Source: Phlebotomus papatasi
Lineage: Eukaryota > Arthropoda > Insecta > Diptera > Psychodidae
DNA: 64,000 nucleotides
NCBI RefSeq assembly: GCF_024763615.1
Contig: NC_077222.1
Span: 94,335,417 to 94,399,416 of the forward strand
Direction: 5' to 3'
Position numbers and translations under genes: made by a program. Of this stretch, positions 35,887-47,725 are shown piece by piece (the stretch's first letter is position 1; every line of letters starts with the position of its first letter). The notes under the pieces were generated by a model. It worked only from the letters and a program-made list of their open reading frames with translations. It ran no database searches and had not been told where the DNA came from.

Positions 35887-36142
35887 TACACTGAGAAAAA
35901 TCCGAAAAAGTTAAAATAACATTCCGGAAATGTTTATTTTACCCTGCAGTATTGATCCGAAATCGGTGTAAATATTATGCTTTTTAGGTTTATTTGGGGT
36001 TAAAGTTACCCTTTTTAATGTTAATTTTACCCTTTAAAAGGTGTAAAATTAACATTAAAAATGTTAATATATTTTTACACCTAAAAAGTTTAAAGTTATG
36101 AGGAAATAAAGTTAATCGCAACTCCGTTTTTTTCTCAGTGTA
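35887..36142. mobile_element. MITE with CACTGAGAAA-type termini, copy 2
   Basis: Its ends TACACTGAGAAAAA and TTTTTCTCAGTGTA are perfect inverted repeats. Most internal positions agree with 8857-9117. It is non-coding. Confidence 0.82.
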
Positions 36143-37289
36143 GGAGAATATTATATACCATCAGAATGTCAGAATTAATAAACTTTCATAAGCATTCTAA
36201 ACCTTAATGCATTTGAACAATGTACTAAAAATACTGGTTATAGAATACTTTCGAATTATCTCTTCTACAAACAAATTTTCTATTAAGGGGTGCAGGGAAA
36301 CGTTATCAAACGTCTTAAAAATAGTGGAATTTCAATTATTTCAATAAAACCATAATAAGAACTATGTATTTATAAACTGTTACTATATGAGAAAAGAATT
36401 TGCCACCCAGAATTTGAATCAGGACAGAGTAAGAAGGAAAATATTCTTAAAATTGATGTAATGTCAAACGTTCTGCGCGTAACTTTACACTTAAACATTG
36501 CACATTTTTCCGCGAAACGAGACAAGTAGCAACAAATTTTGGACTGTTTCTCTCACATAATTGAAGTACTAGACTAAAGTAAAGCAATTCATATAACGAT
36601 TGCTCCGAAAAGAATAATCCAAAAATCGCTTAATTTCCTTATGATCATCAATTGGTTAATTATTTTTTATTGGTTCAAAGTCTTCCATATTGTCTTTATC
36701 GGATAATAAGATATGCGCCTTAATTAAGGATATTTTATTAATGTCTGAGATCACATTTACAAGAGTAACCAGCCAGATTTTATTTAGTTACTATAACCAT
36801 AAAATCAATTTCGCTTTTGATTAAATGAGGACGATGAGGAGATAGTGTCTCGGATTAATGTGGAATGATGTGTTGTTTTAGATAAATAGTTTTGTCATGG
36901 CTAAATTTCTTATATTTAATTTCTTAAATAAAAAAAATGTTGCCAAATACATGTTTTAACATGATTATGAAAAGTTCTAGTTTCCTTGATAAATCTCAAT
37001 GTTTCAATAAAGATAAAAACCATACTGTTACGTATTTTTTTAACCAAACTATGAAAAAAATAATTAAATATTAAAATTCGTAACAGATTATTATTGGTTT
37101 TCTTTATAAAATTTGATAAAATAATACTCCTACTCCTAAGAATCCTAATTAGGAGAAAATCTTTCGTTTTTTTAATAAAAGAATCATTTGAAGTACATTT
37201 CTAAGCATTGTAGCTTGAATAATGTGCCCTAAGACTTTCTTGGTCAGAATAAGATGAGAATGAATACTGTCTTCATAATGTTTTCTTAT
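36143..37289. other. AT-rich intronic stretch without recognised content
   Basis: There are no long inverted repeats, no supported frames and no unusual motifs. It is unique or old decayed DNA. Confidence 0.5.
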
Positions 37290-38080
37290 ATTTTATAAAA
37301 ATTAAGCCACCACGTGAAGTAAATAACCCCCTGATACAGTTCTATTGCGCTCTTCCTAAAATAATGTGCTTTCGCATCGAGAAATATCGTTCAATTTTGT
37401 TTTCCTTCAACTTTGAGCAATGTGTTGAAAATTCGGTGGGATGGCTTAGCCTTTCCCAACAGAGCTTTTCCCACTCATCCACCTCTTAACACGTCCCACA
37501 CGTGGCAATTGAATCAATTTTGTGCCAAATGGCGAAAAAGAAGGACTCCCCCCGGGAGTCACCTGCAATTTTTGCCCACTTTCAAATAATTTCGGTGCAT
37601 TCCGTGGGACACATTTTCACGACACGTCTCCCCATTATTGTACTCCCCCACCCACAATGGCCACCAACCCCCTCATCGCCCCATTGAAAAGACTGTGCAG
37701 TAGAGCGTTGTGCAAATTTCTACCGCAGGTGATGCTGCGTCCTTCGGAAGTGAAGCATCTTCCTCCTGAGCTGGAGCGGAGCACGTAGTGGCATCATTAG
37801 GGCCCAGAAGCAGTCACTCAACGCCCGATTGACGCGGTCAGCATACCAAATAAGAGATACGTGAGAGAGGGAGAGAGATCGAATGCAGGACCCCCAGTCC
37901 GGGCCACCTGGACAAGGCGATTTGTTTCTGCCGCGTGTGTCTGATTAAAATATCCAATCGACATCGCGCAAAACACCTCAAAACTAGGTGGACAAAGGAA
38001 AGAGTTATTGGAGCACAACGGCCTCTTGCAACGATTTTCCTTGATGAAAGCATTGGGGTTTTTTTAGGGCGTTCCAGGTG
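37290..38080. other. Unique intronic GC-rich island
   Basis: This is a sharp rise in G+C over about 600 bases with CpG-rich blocks. Frames of up to 88 codons are present on both strands without motifs. An ATG at 37529 opens a short Pro- and His-rich frame with no supporting signal. It is a candidate enhancer. Confidence 0.35.
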
Positions 38081-38559
38081 GAAATTTTATTGGATCCCCT
38101 CTTTAATTTTAGGATCAACATACAAGCTTTATATTTTGCGGTTTATATTGATTTACGAATTAAATTAAATTGTGGATGTAATGTTTGGGAAATTCAAAAA
38201 TCGTACATAGATTTACATAAAATATTGATAAGGCGGAATAGGGGAGGTTGAGCCAGTTTTTCACATGCATTTTAAATTTATGGATAGATAAATTTAAAAG
38301 ATTTTTACGAAAGGAAAATTCACAAAATAAGGAAAAAGAAATAAGAAATAATTAAATTGTTTGCTATAGTTTTAGTATATCATGAAGTTTTTTGCGGTCA
38401 TGAAATGAGATATCTGAAATCTTGCAAACGTTTTATCACATTGTCAAAAACTAAATTTTGCTAAGATAAATAATGAGATTAACACATTTAATTTTAGGGA
38501 ATTTTGACATAGCGCAAATGAAGTGATTTCATAAACGATTCTTTCTCAGTTAGCGATCG

Positions 38560-38815
38560 GACCGTGACTAGCTGACTGACGGAATCAGTCTATCTCCATT
38601 ATCGGCTATTTCGTGCCGATAAGCCTCCATGATCGTTTGATCAGCGCCAATCAGACTTCATGATCGGCATACTAGCACCGATTACTCTTCCAGATCAGCT
38701 GATTGTCGCTGTACAGTTTCTACAATCGTCTGATTAGGGCTGATCAGTCTTCATGATCGGCTCATTCGCGCCAATCATTAATCACGATCGACTAATCAGC
38801 GCTGTTAAGTTTAAA
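38560..38815. repeat. GATCGGCTGATC minisatellite, left block
   Basis: Degenerate units of about 31 bases each contain GATCGGCTGATT or GATCAGCG and a CTTCATGATC or similar end. They belong to the same family as 39310-39905, separated by about 500 bases of non-repetitive DNA. Confidence 0.75.
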
Positions 38816-39309
38816 ATAATAAATAATGAATATAATGAGCCCGATCACAAGTAGATTTTGATTCTCCAATAGTGTCTTGGATGAAAGGTAAATGGAACTC
38901 TATTTGCACAAAAAGTCGTTGAAGTTCGAAGAATTCAAATTCAATTTCGAATTTTCATACTAAATTTTCGAACAAGTTGGGGAAAATTTATCAAATATCA
39001 CACTAGAAAGCTCGCAAAAGAGTTACTCAGTGATTATGGAGTGATTAAATACTGGGGCGAGAACAGTAAACGTCGTTGTTCAGTTTTTTTCCTCACAATA
39101 ATGTGAAGACCGTCACATTTTGACACTTGAGCACTTCGAAATTCGAACAGGATGTAACTTCCGCTACCTTGCGAAAGTATTAAGAAGTAAGAAAGTCTCT
39201 TTTTTGGATCTTCAAATAGATCTTCGAATTTTTCAAGATCTACTTCTGTACGGAAAGAATAAAGATAAATAAGTATGGTCAACGACTGAAACGTGAGCCA
39301 ATCAGTCGT

Positions 39310-39905
39310 CATTATCGAATGATTGGTACCGAAAAGTCTTCATGATCAGCCGATCAGCGCTGATTAGCCTAGATGATCACAGACAATGAGATTTCATGAT
39401 CACCTAACCGGCATCCATCAATCTTCACGCTCGACTGATCGTCGCTTTTCAAGCTTCAAGTTTGGCTGATCTGCGACGATCAGTCTTCAGGATCGGCTGA
39501 TTGGCGCTGATCAATCTTCACGATCGGTTCGTCGTGGCTATTCAAGCTTCAAGATCGGCTGATCAGCGACGATCAGTCTTCATGATCGGCTGATTGGCGC
39601 TGATTAATCTTCATGACAGGATAATCGTTGCTGTTCAAGCCTCAAGATTGGCTGATCAGCGACGATCAGTTTTCACGATTGGCTGGTCATCGCTTTTCAA
39701 TTTCTATTATCAGCGATCTTCAGTCTCTATCTCGGCTGATAATCTTTATGATCGGCTCATTGGCACCGATCAATCTTCACGATCGACTGATCGGCGCTTT
39801 TCAGTTTCCATGACCGATTGGTCAGGACCGATCGGCTGTTTGGTGCCGGTCAATTTACATGATTGACAGATCGGATCGGTTCAGTCTCTGTGATCGGCTA
39901 ATCTG
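39310..39905. repeat. GATCGGCTGATC minisatellite, right block, 31-bp unit
   Basis: Units start exactly 31 bases apart at 39429, 39460, 39491, 39522, 39553, 39584, 39615 and 39646. Every third unit is most alike, giving a 93-base higher-order period. The open frames across it simply reflect the repeat. There are no spacers of unique sequence, so it is not CRISPR-like. Confidence 0.85.
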
Positions 39906-40580
39906 CAGTCACAATGAACTGTGAGTGACAGAATTGTTCTATCCCTTTTCTTCTCACTATTCCAATTGGCATTTCTACCAATTAAATTAAATTAAGCCGG
40001 AGAAAATTTCCGTTCTGTGAGGCTTTCATCCAAAGATTGTAATAACTTAACTCTTTTCCAGAGCTTTCAACACGTTCAATTTATATCTTTCTTAGCTACT
40101 CTCGTTCAGGAGTTGTCAGGAGCGGTTAATAAATTAAAATTTATTAAGAATTCTTTAAGTAACTATAAGTGCTATAAGTTATGAATCTCCTTCCGGCATA
40201 AACCAAATATAACCCCGCATTTCTTAATATTTTGTGATAAATTTTTTTCTTCAAAAGTCAAAAATAAAACTGTTCGAATGTTTTTTAAGATAACCTAATG
40301 GCCCAGGTATGTTACGGCTTAAGCCGAGAGAGAGATCATGGTGGGAAAATAATTGAAATGTAAATAATACATTTTTTAATCATTTCTAATAATATTTTGC
40401 GAAAATTTTGTGTTTTTAAAAGTTTGATGCAATGGCGGTTTAGTGGTTAGGAAAGTGGCGGAAAGTGGGTAAGGATTCACTATTATGAAAAATTCTATTT
40501 TAAATAATTTGATGAAAAGAGGAGTATCTTTATGCAAATTTTGAGTTTAATTAAAGTAACTGAAAAATAAAAGTTATAGA

Positions 40581-40796
40581 GCGAGGTGGTACTACTTTGA
40601 GCTGTGAGGCTACGTTGATATTTGATTTTTTCGCCTGTTTCTAAATGAAGCTGATGCTTTCAACTATTTTAATTAGATTTACAATTGTTTTGTCTACCCA
40701 AATTACATCATGTCAAAACCCAATTTCCTTTAGAAATATGCAAAAAAATCGTATAACAATGAGAGCCCATAGCTCAAAGTAGCCCCACCTCCCCTA
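40581..40796. mobile_element. MITE related to 14340-14543
   Basis: It shares the right-end block (ATAGCTCAAAGTAGCCCC, CACCTCCCCTAA) with 14340-14543. It carries the left interior of that element in reverse orientation, as expected for recombination between palindromic arms. Confidence 0.65.
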
Positions 40797-41469
40797 ATGG
40801 AACAACGTGTAATTCTTTCTTAAAAGTGGCGAAAAGTGGTTAATAATGGTATTCAAATGAAAAATGAACGTGTATTTTTTAGTACTTTACTATTTTCATG
40901 TGCTTCTGCATTATCGACTCTTCTCTACATTGATTTCGGTCTGGACTGTTTTACTCCTAGTTGTCACTATGTTCTAAAACTACCAAATAGTCGTGACAGG
41001 AACCTCCACAAAGAATAGTCGATTATGTAAAAGCACTTAAGAACAGTAATTTGCTAAAAAAAACATGTTCGATCACAAAAATAGAAAAGAAAAATCCTTC
41101 CTCTGAGTATTTTTTAGTACTTTACTGTTCTCACTGTGCTCAAGTGCTTCTGTATTATCGACTTTTCTTTCTGATAGTTCCTGCCTCGACTGTATTTCCC
41201 CAGACCTCACAGTGTTCTAAAACCACCAAATAAAGAAATGTTGATTACGTAGAAGCACTTGAGAACAGTCATGTACTAATAAAATATTCATTTTTTATGG
41301 GAATATCACCATAATCCACCTCATTGACAATAATTATTTAGCCTTTATTAAAAAGAGCAGAATTTTAATGAAAATTTCTTTAGCAAATATTTATAACCAA
41401 AAAAAGAACAAAAAAGAAAATAATTTCTCATTTACAAAGGCATATTGTATAATTAAATTTTACATTACA

Positions 41470-42720
41470 TACTTTTGTTCACTTTCAAAAACTTTCTTCA
41501 TAATATTCTCTTCTCTCTACCGAAGAGCTTAACTCCAGAGAAATCAATATTTTGATCAGATCGCGTCGCTAAGCGGAATCTAAACATTGTGATTAAGTGG
41601 CATACGGTGCAATTTACTTACATCGCTGCCATCAATCTCTGATATTCTTCAGATAGGCTAATTGCAGGTATTTTCACTGTTTTACCAAAGAAATTGCCCC
41701 TCAATTTCTGTACTTGTAGTGTTCTTTAAGTGCTAGAAGATCACTTAAATGCCACACAATTATTCGAAAATTCCATCATTAAGTTCAGAAGCTGGGATAA
41801 AAAGCACAATTTTGCAATATTGCTGCACATTTATTAAAGTTTCCTGGTGAATATTTATTTCAACAGCAATCCAGCACTTTGTACATTAATTGGGAAAAAT
41901 TTAGAGAATTTTCCATAAGAATTCTTGTTGGGAAAAAAAACATCACAAATTGCTTAATTTAATGCGAAAAATGTCACACTTTTCTGTTCAATCCAATTTT
42001 CCGGCTGCACATTTACCTGATGCCGGCGATCGTTTGAAGCCAAGTATGACATTCGTTGATGAAAAGCTCAAATCCATTAATTAGTTGCGACTCGAGATTT
42101 ATCTCACGCATTGCGATCAGCCATATTTCTCCTATCTTTTGTTTTGTCCGGCTTTCTTGGAAGCAAAAACGAAAAAAAAACGGCATGCTTTTCTCTAAGA
42201 TCGGTGAAAGAGGTGCGTAAGAGGACAATGACGCAGGGTGATAAATCAGAGGCAAAGGCGAGATTTTTCCCTGTGACAATTGATTTGACAGAAAGTGCTC
42301 GAAAAATTTAAATATGAATATGGCAAGTAAGATCGTGCTGGAATCTGGCGCACGTTGGACTCCTGCCCAGAAAGTCACATATAAGAATGGTCGCTCAAAT
42401 TTTCTGCGACTTTTCACGCGGACCGAACAATTGCTGAGTGTGAGGCTCATTTTTCACACTTCCCATTCAAATGCTGACACATCGATAAATGTCATATGGA
42501 CCAAATCTTCGGGTAAATAGCCATATGGCACAAACATCTTTATAGCATGACAAACACCCCAAAATGTCATTTGCATAAAAAGACAGTGATGAGGTGCTAT
42601 TTTTTACTCCTGGACAACAATGAACACATTCGTCTTTCTCATTCCCTTTCCTTCCATCCCACTGTGAGTAGTTTCTTGTTACTATCGACACTATCAAGAT
42701 CATAATCTCGATTCTTGCCT
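41470..42720. other. Unique intronic island containing the candidate alternative first exon
   Basis: This is unique sequence between transposon-rich stretches. Apart from the speculative exon at 42017-42111, it holds frames on both strands with no supporting signals. It could be an internal promoter or enhancer region. Confidence 0.35.
42017..42111 (-). CDS. Speculative alternative first exon inside the long intron
   Basis: An ATG at 42109-42111 opens 31 codons that begin MREINLESQLINGF and end HTWLQTIAGI, followed by AG and a donor-like CAG|GTAAAT. The phase (two bases left over) is the one needed to splice to the micro-exon at 12393-12425, which would give AGI-R-YREDALCWTD. The peptide has ordinary amino-acid balance and sits in a unique GC-richer island (41.5-42.7 kb). 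The frame is also open upstream of this ATG, and no promoter was identified. A match by chance is quite possible, because one frame in three would agree and GTAAAT donors are common. An internal promoter making a second N-terminus is the interpretation if it is real. Confidence 0.22.
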
Positions 42721-42922
42721 ATTCTAGCTTACATACATTAATTTGATTTATTCTTAATTATTTATAATTTGCTATGCACTCTGCTAAAATTTAAAAATCA
42801 ACATTATGTACAGTAATTCAGTATTTTCCTTCCTTGCTAAATTTATGCAAAATGGTAAATGCCATAAAAGTTTTTTATCTCAACTTAAACAACCCCTTTA
42901 GATGCTACAGATAGATAACTAA

Positions 42923-43056
42923 TAGGGGGAGTGGGGTACTTTCGGACACCTGAGATCCTGCTCATTGCTCAGCACATTTCCGTCATATTAAAATTAATCC
43001 AACCCTGTATATTTGCGAAAGTAATGCAAGCTTGAACAGCCTCATTCTCCCCTACA
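42923..43056. mobile_element. Short TAGGGGGAGTGGGG element
   Basis: TAGGGGGAGTGGGGTACTTT at the left and CTCATTCTCCCCTA at the right are weakly inverted. A further fragment with CACTTTCCCCTACTCTCC lies at 43513-43530. It is a remnant. Confidence 0.4.
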
Positions 43057-43860
43057 TCTTATATGTTTAAATAGGGTTTATGATGTATAAAAATAGTAAG
43101 AATAATTTCTTGAATTTTATTGATATTTAATAGAGAAGATGATTTCATCTTAATGATAAAATGCCCTGAAACTCCCCCTTCACAGTGTAATTATATCCAT
43201 AAATTAAGCACTATCTGATAACGAAATACCAACTTTAATTTGAGATTTTGAATGTCGTAGTAAGTTTTAATTACTTTGATAAATATTTTTAAAACTTACA
43301 TGTTAATTATAGGATTTTACATTTAGGAGATTATTGTGTGTTGGAAATTGGGAATTCTGAGGCTTCTGGGAAACTAGGCTTTAACGTTGTAAAATATAAG
43401 TCTAAAAACTAATTGTGAAATTAAATTGAATTAAGATTACGCCCCAGCTTTCTTTAAAAATACCCGAAAAAATATCATTTGTCAATAATGTAGCTCTAGC
43501 TTCACGTAGTCGCACTTTCCCCTACTCTCCTTAAAGGAACAAAATTTCAGACTAAGACCATTTTGAAAAAAATATTACAGTTACATACAAGTCTTACAAA
43601 TCTTAAACTTACATACAAGATTAATAAAAAATAATTTATGTATTATAATTTTCTCCTTAAAATCTGTTCTTAGGAATATTTCCAATATTTAAGAAATGCG
43701 AAGAAACTATTCCATTAGCCGACATAAAACTGCCCTTCACACATTTCCAAAACCAAAATAGTTCAGAAATTGGTGGAAATCGGACGCTACAGAAAGTTTC
43801 GTTTTTAAGCAGTTTCTGAAACCAATTGCACAATTCTAACAATAAACATTAAGTAGTTAT

Positions 43861-44585
43861 TGATTTTAGTGGTTTGCGGAGTCTTTGTTTTTTCCATTTT
43901 GTTTTTCCCAGTTTTGGAAACTTTGTCTTTGGAAATCTTGTCTTTCATATATTTTAAACAAGTATATTTTATTAAATAAAATAATGATATGACAATGGCA
44001 TTTTTTGAAGTTTTTAGTTTCGTCCTTCAGGGGAAAGGGAAATTTTCTGTGTTTTGTGAAATTTTTAGTTTCGTGCTTTAGGACAAAGGGAAATTTCCTA
44101 TATTTTGGGAAGTTTTAGTTTCGTCCTTTGGGGCAAAGGGAAATTTTCTGTGTTTTTGGAAATTTTTAGTTTCCTACTTTGGGACAAAGGGAAATTATCT
44201 GTGTTTTGGGAAGTTATCAGTATCGCCTGTCGAGTCGGGACAAAGGGAAGTTTTCTGTTTTTGGGAGGTTTTTAGTATCGTCCTTCAGGGCAAAGGGAAA
44301 TTTTCTGTTTTTGGGAGGTTTTTAGTATCGTCCTTTGGTGCAAATGGAAATTTTCTGAGAAAAGGGAAATTTTTGGAAAATTATAAAATATACTTGTGCA
44401 AAATGTGTTACAGACAAAATTTAAGAAAATTGTGCAAAATGTATGAAAGACAAGATTTCCAAAGACGAAGTTTCCAAAAAACAGAAATTACCGAAGACAA
44501 AGATTCCAAAGACGAACTGGGAAAAACAAAATTGTAAAAAACAAAATGAAAAAAACGAAGATTCTCGATCCCGATTTTAGTAGAT
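43861..44585. mobile_element. Inverted-repeat element with an internal ~51-base minisatellite
   Basis: The arms (43880-43965 and 44380-44575) share AAGACAAGATTTCCAAAGAC and AACAAAATGAAAAAAAC in inverse orientation. Between them, about seven units of roughly 51 bases, each with TTTTAGTTTCGTCCTT and CAAAGGGAAATTTTCTG, run from 44010 to 44360. The CAAAGGGAAATTTTCTG core resembles the middle of the elements at 31626-31890 and 34454-34765. Confidence 0.72.
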
Positions 44586-44606
44586 CAGAAACTTATACAG
44601 CCTTCA

Positions 44607-45045
44607 GACCGGTCGAACCCCGAAAGCCAAAATCACGAGCGCCAAAATCCTGAATAATAGTCGAATTCCCGAATAGTCAAAATTCCGAATACTTAAAAGT
44701 GTCGTAGGATCCTAGAATTGCACCCTCGCTTTCTAGAGGCAAAGGATTTTTTCTTTGTTTTGGGAAATTATGCAACACAAAACACATTACCCCACCCCCC
44801 ATATAATTTCGTCTTTAAACTCTTTAAGGTCGAGAAGGTCAAAAATTGGGGGTCAGAAAAAAATCTTTTTTTTTCTGACTTTTAAGAGCAAAAGATATAG
44901 TTTTAGAAAGCCGTAGTAAAAATTTGATATTTGGGAATCGTCCTTAAAGGGTTAAATAATTTTGACTATTAGGGATTTTGGCTTTTGGGATTTTGGCTTT
45001 CGGAATTTTGACCTTCGAGATTTTTGGAGCTTTGAGGGTTCAGAG
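44607..45045. mobile_element. Element with AAGCCAAAATCACGA repeat termini, copy 3
   Basis: CCGAAAGCCAAAATCACGAG at the left and GGGATTTTGGCTTTCGG-type units at 44970-45020 are inverted. The middle has GCACCCTCGCTTTCTAGAGG as in copies 1 and 2. It contains the TTAA-flanked MITE at 44815-44955. Confidence 0.7.
44815..44955. mobile_element. CTCTTTAAGG MITE with TTAA target site, copy 2
   Basis: It matches 26800-26947 through GTCAAAAATTGGGGGTCAGA and the right end TCGTCCTTAAAGGGTTAA. It is inserted within the AAGCCAAAATCCC-type composite at 44607-45045. Confidence 0.75.
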
Positions 45046-45712
45046 TATTAATAAACACTAACCCATTCTTTACTTTCAGCTCCCTGTGGTGGACTTCAAA
45101 CCGAACTCCAGTTGACGTTAAGAAGTTACGAATCTGAGCGATAGTTTAAGGTTTAAGGCTTCTAATAATTTCTGAGCAATTTAATATATTAACTAAAATA
45201 AAATATTTTACTGATTAAAATAAAATTTTACACTGTTATAAATAATTTAAATATTTTACTATCCCACAAAAGCGATGGTTTTTTTTTATTAAATTTAAAT
45301 TTTCTATTAAAAATAAATTCACCACTTTACCCTGTTTTAGTTTTTTTCTAATTTTAATTTTACTGGATCCGATTCTCACTGAAACCACTGACTACTAGTA
45401 AAAATAAAAGGTTTACCGTAAACCATTTCAAAAAGTGAAACAAGTAAAATGCACGGTTTCATAGAAAATATATTTTTTTCAAAATTTGAAAATTTTCAAG
45501 AGAAAAGGACCTTAAAGGAACTGTATCAAATTCAGAAAATTGCTTTTATTAGTCCCAAAGTAATAAGTTTAAAATGTGCTAACATTTTAAATAAAAATCG
45601 AATGTTTTTTTGTTACTTTTTTCCTTTTTTTGGGACCTTGAAAATGGTTTATCTTATTTGTTTTCTTCAAAATATTCTCATTAAGAACTGCGAAGTAATT
45701 TGTTATCGAATG

Positions 45713-45876
45713 TAATTTGGAATTTTGAGATTATCCCAAGTTTTCAGATAGGCAAAAGAAGTTCTCTTGAATGAAGTATTTGTACTTCTTCGTTGTCTTC
45801 CTTTTTCCCATTTTCCATCTAAAATAGTGAAAAATCTTAAAATTCAGATTTGAATACAATTTTAAATTATCTTGAA
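45713..45876. mobile_element. Decayed relative of the 9236-9466 element
   Basis: It shares TAATTTGGAATTTTGAGAT, TGTACTTCTTCGTTG and CTTCCTTTTTCCC with the element at 9236-9466. The right end is eroded. Confidence 0.5.
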
Positions 45877-45905
45877 TAAAAAGGGACAGATAATCCTAAC
45901 CGGCT

Positions 45906-47725
45906 TATGTAGGTGAGATTCTTAACGTGAGCTAACTCGGAGTGCATGCAAATTCGATTTGGAGCTGAAGTTGGGAGACGCCATTCAGTTATCTTGAATC
46001 AAATTCGTGAAATTATACAAATTTTGTATTTAAACCAAAATATCAAGGATTGGGATGAACTGGCACAAAAGTGATATATGGGTGAAATGTAGACCAGAAT
46101 GTACTCTATAATTTTCCTATAGAACATGATCTCATCGATTACTCAGAAGCCAAGATAATCGAGGTTTTTTGTTTCTTAACTTGTTTTTTCATCCAGAGTG
46201 CCCCAAGTAGTCATTTGTTGAACTTCAACTATATCAAAGAATTGTTGTATTTTGCGGGACTTTCCATTTAAACCCCTATTTTAAGTGTCTTGGTGGAGTA
46301 GAGGCAGTCAAATTGGCATCTGAGTGATTTCAAAGCGTTATTATGGGAAAAATCAATTTTTTCACACTTAAACGGCAAAATCGGAGTGATAGCGTAGTCT
46401 GAGCGGAAAATGATGTATGGACGAAATGTAGAGACAAATGTCCTCTACAATTATGTTGAAGTAATCATCAAAATCGGTTCAGCGACAGTCGAGATAATTG
46501 AGGTTATGTGATATTGAAATTGGTTTTTCGACTGTGGCGCCCCTGGTGTTGATCCAACGAAGTTCAAATATTTTAGAAAGTTGTAGTATTTGGTGAGATC
46601 TTTCGTTTAAGCCCTCATTCATCAAAATCGGTCACATAGAACCGGAGATATGATTTTTTGAATTTCGTGAACTTTGACCCCTCATATCTCCGGTTCTGTT
46701 TTAACCACAGCGCGCATACGCACCATTTTGGAAACGTCCTAGACTGGACTACAACATACTAAAATTTCATTAACTTGCACAATGCCGTTTTTGAGAAAAG
46801 TGACTTTGAATTTCGATGAATTTTGACGCTATCACAGCGCCACCTGTGGTGACTTTTTGAACTTCCATCTGAAAGTGCTCATCGAGACGAAACCAAAAAG
46901 GTAAAATTTAGGTCGCTATGTTAGTTAGAACCGGAGATAGAGGCCGGTCAATGTTCGAACTTTGACCCCTTATATCTCGGGTCAGGGGTTATGGATCGAC
47001 TTAAGGTTTTTTTGTTTGATAGGTATAATCAACGGCTACAACATACTAAAATTTCAGCCCGATGCACAATGGAATTTTTGAGTTATTTAACTTATAAGAT
47101 TTAAAAATTTTCATTTTAATAATAGCGCCCCTAGCGGTGGTTTTATGAACTTGCGATGTTAGAAGGGGAAGTGGCATTTCACGAGAGCTTTCCAAAAAGC
47201 CCTCACTTTTTAAATTCTGATAATTAGAACAGGAGTTATGGCCATTTTAAGAAATTTTTTTTGGACCCTTATAGCTCGGGTCAGGGAGGTCGGGGGACCT
47301 TAAGTTTGGTATTGATGGAAAGCCCTAAAGCCCAGCTATAACATACTAAAATTTGAGCCCGCTCGATGCCATAGGGGCTGAGCTATTGAGAAAACAAAAA
47401 AAGGGGGGTCTTCAAAATGGCGGAAGGAGGGGTGGGGGGTGGGGGGTCTATGCACCAAGTTGCAATTTTCACCCGATATATAACCTTTGCCGAAAACCGC
47501 AAGTCGATATCTTTTTTAGTTTAGGAGCTATTAAGCTCCAAAGAGCGGCCGGCCGGCCGGCCGGCCGGCCAGCCGGCCGGCCGGCCGGGAACGTAAAATA
47601 GCCACATATATATTCGTGATCAGGAAGTGCTGAAACACATTTTGGCCAAGTTTGAGGTCGATCGGACGACATGAAATTTTGTTAGGATTATAGTAGGTGA
47701 GATTGTTAAGAATCTCACCTAATAT
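45906..47725. mobile_element. 1.8-kb modular element with TAGGTGAGATTCTTAA ends
   Basis: TATGTAGGTGAGATTCTTAA at the left matches the inverse at the right end (47705-47725), which is itself a short hairpin. The interior is a chain of degenerate modules, each with ATATCTCCGGTTCTG or TATATCTCGGGTCAG, ACAACATACTAAAATTTCA, GCGCCMCTNGTGGTG-like and GAACTTCCAT-like words. G+C is higher than in the flanks. There is no coding frame of note. It is an unclassified non-autonomous element. Confidence 0.6.
47545..47590. repeat. GGCC tetranucleotide array
   Basis: This is about eleven GGCC units with one GCCA change, inside the modular element at 45906-47725. Reading frames through it give an artificial Pro-Ala-Gly-Arg repeat. 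Confidence 0.85.

Noticed and set aside
38560..39905. CRISPR-like array of 31-base repeats
   Set aside because: The units are head to tail without unique spacers, degenerate, and in insect DNA. It is a minisatellite.
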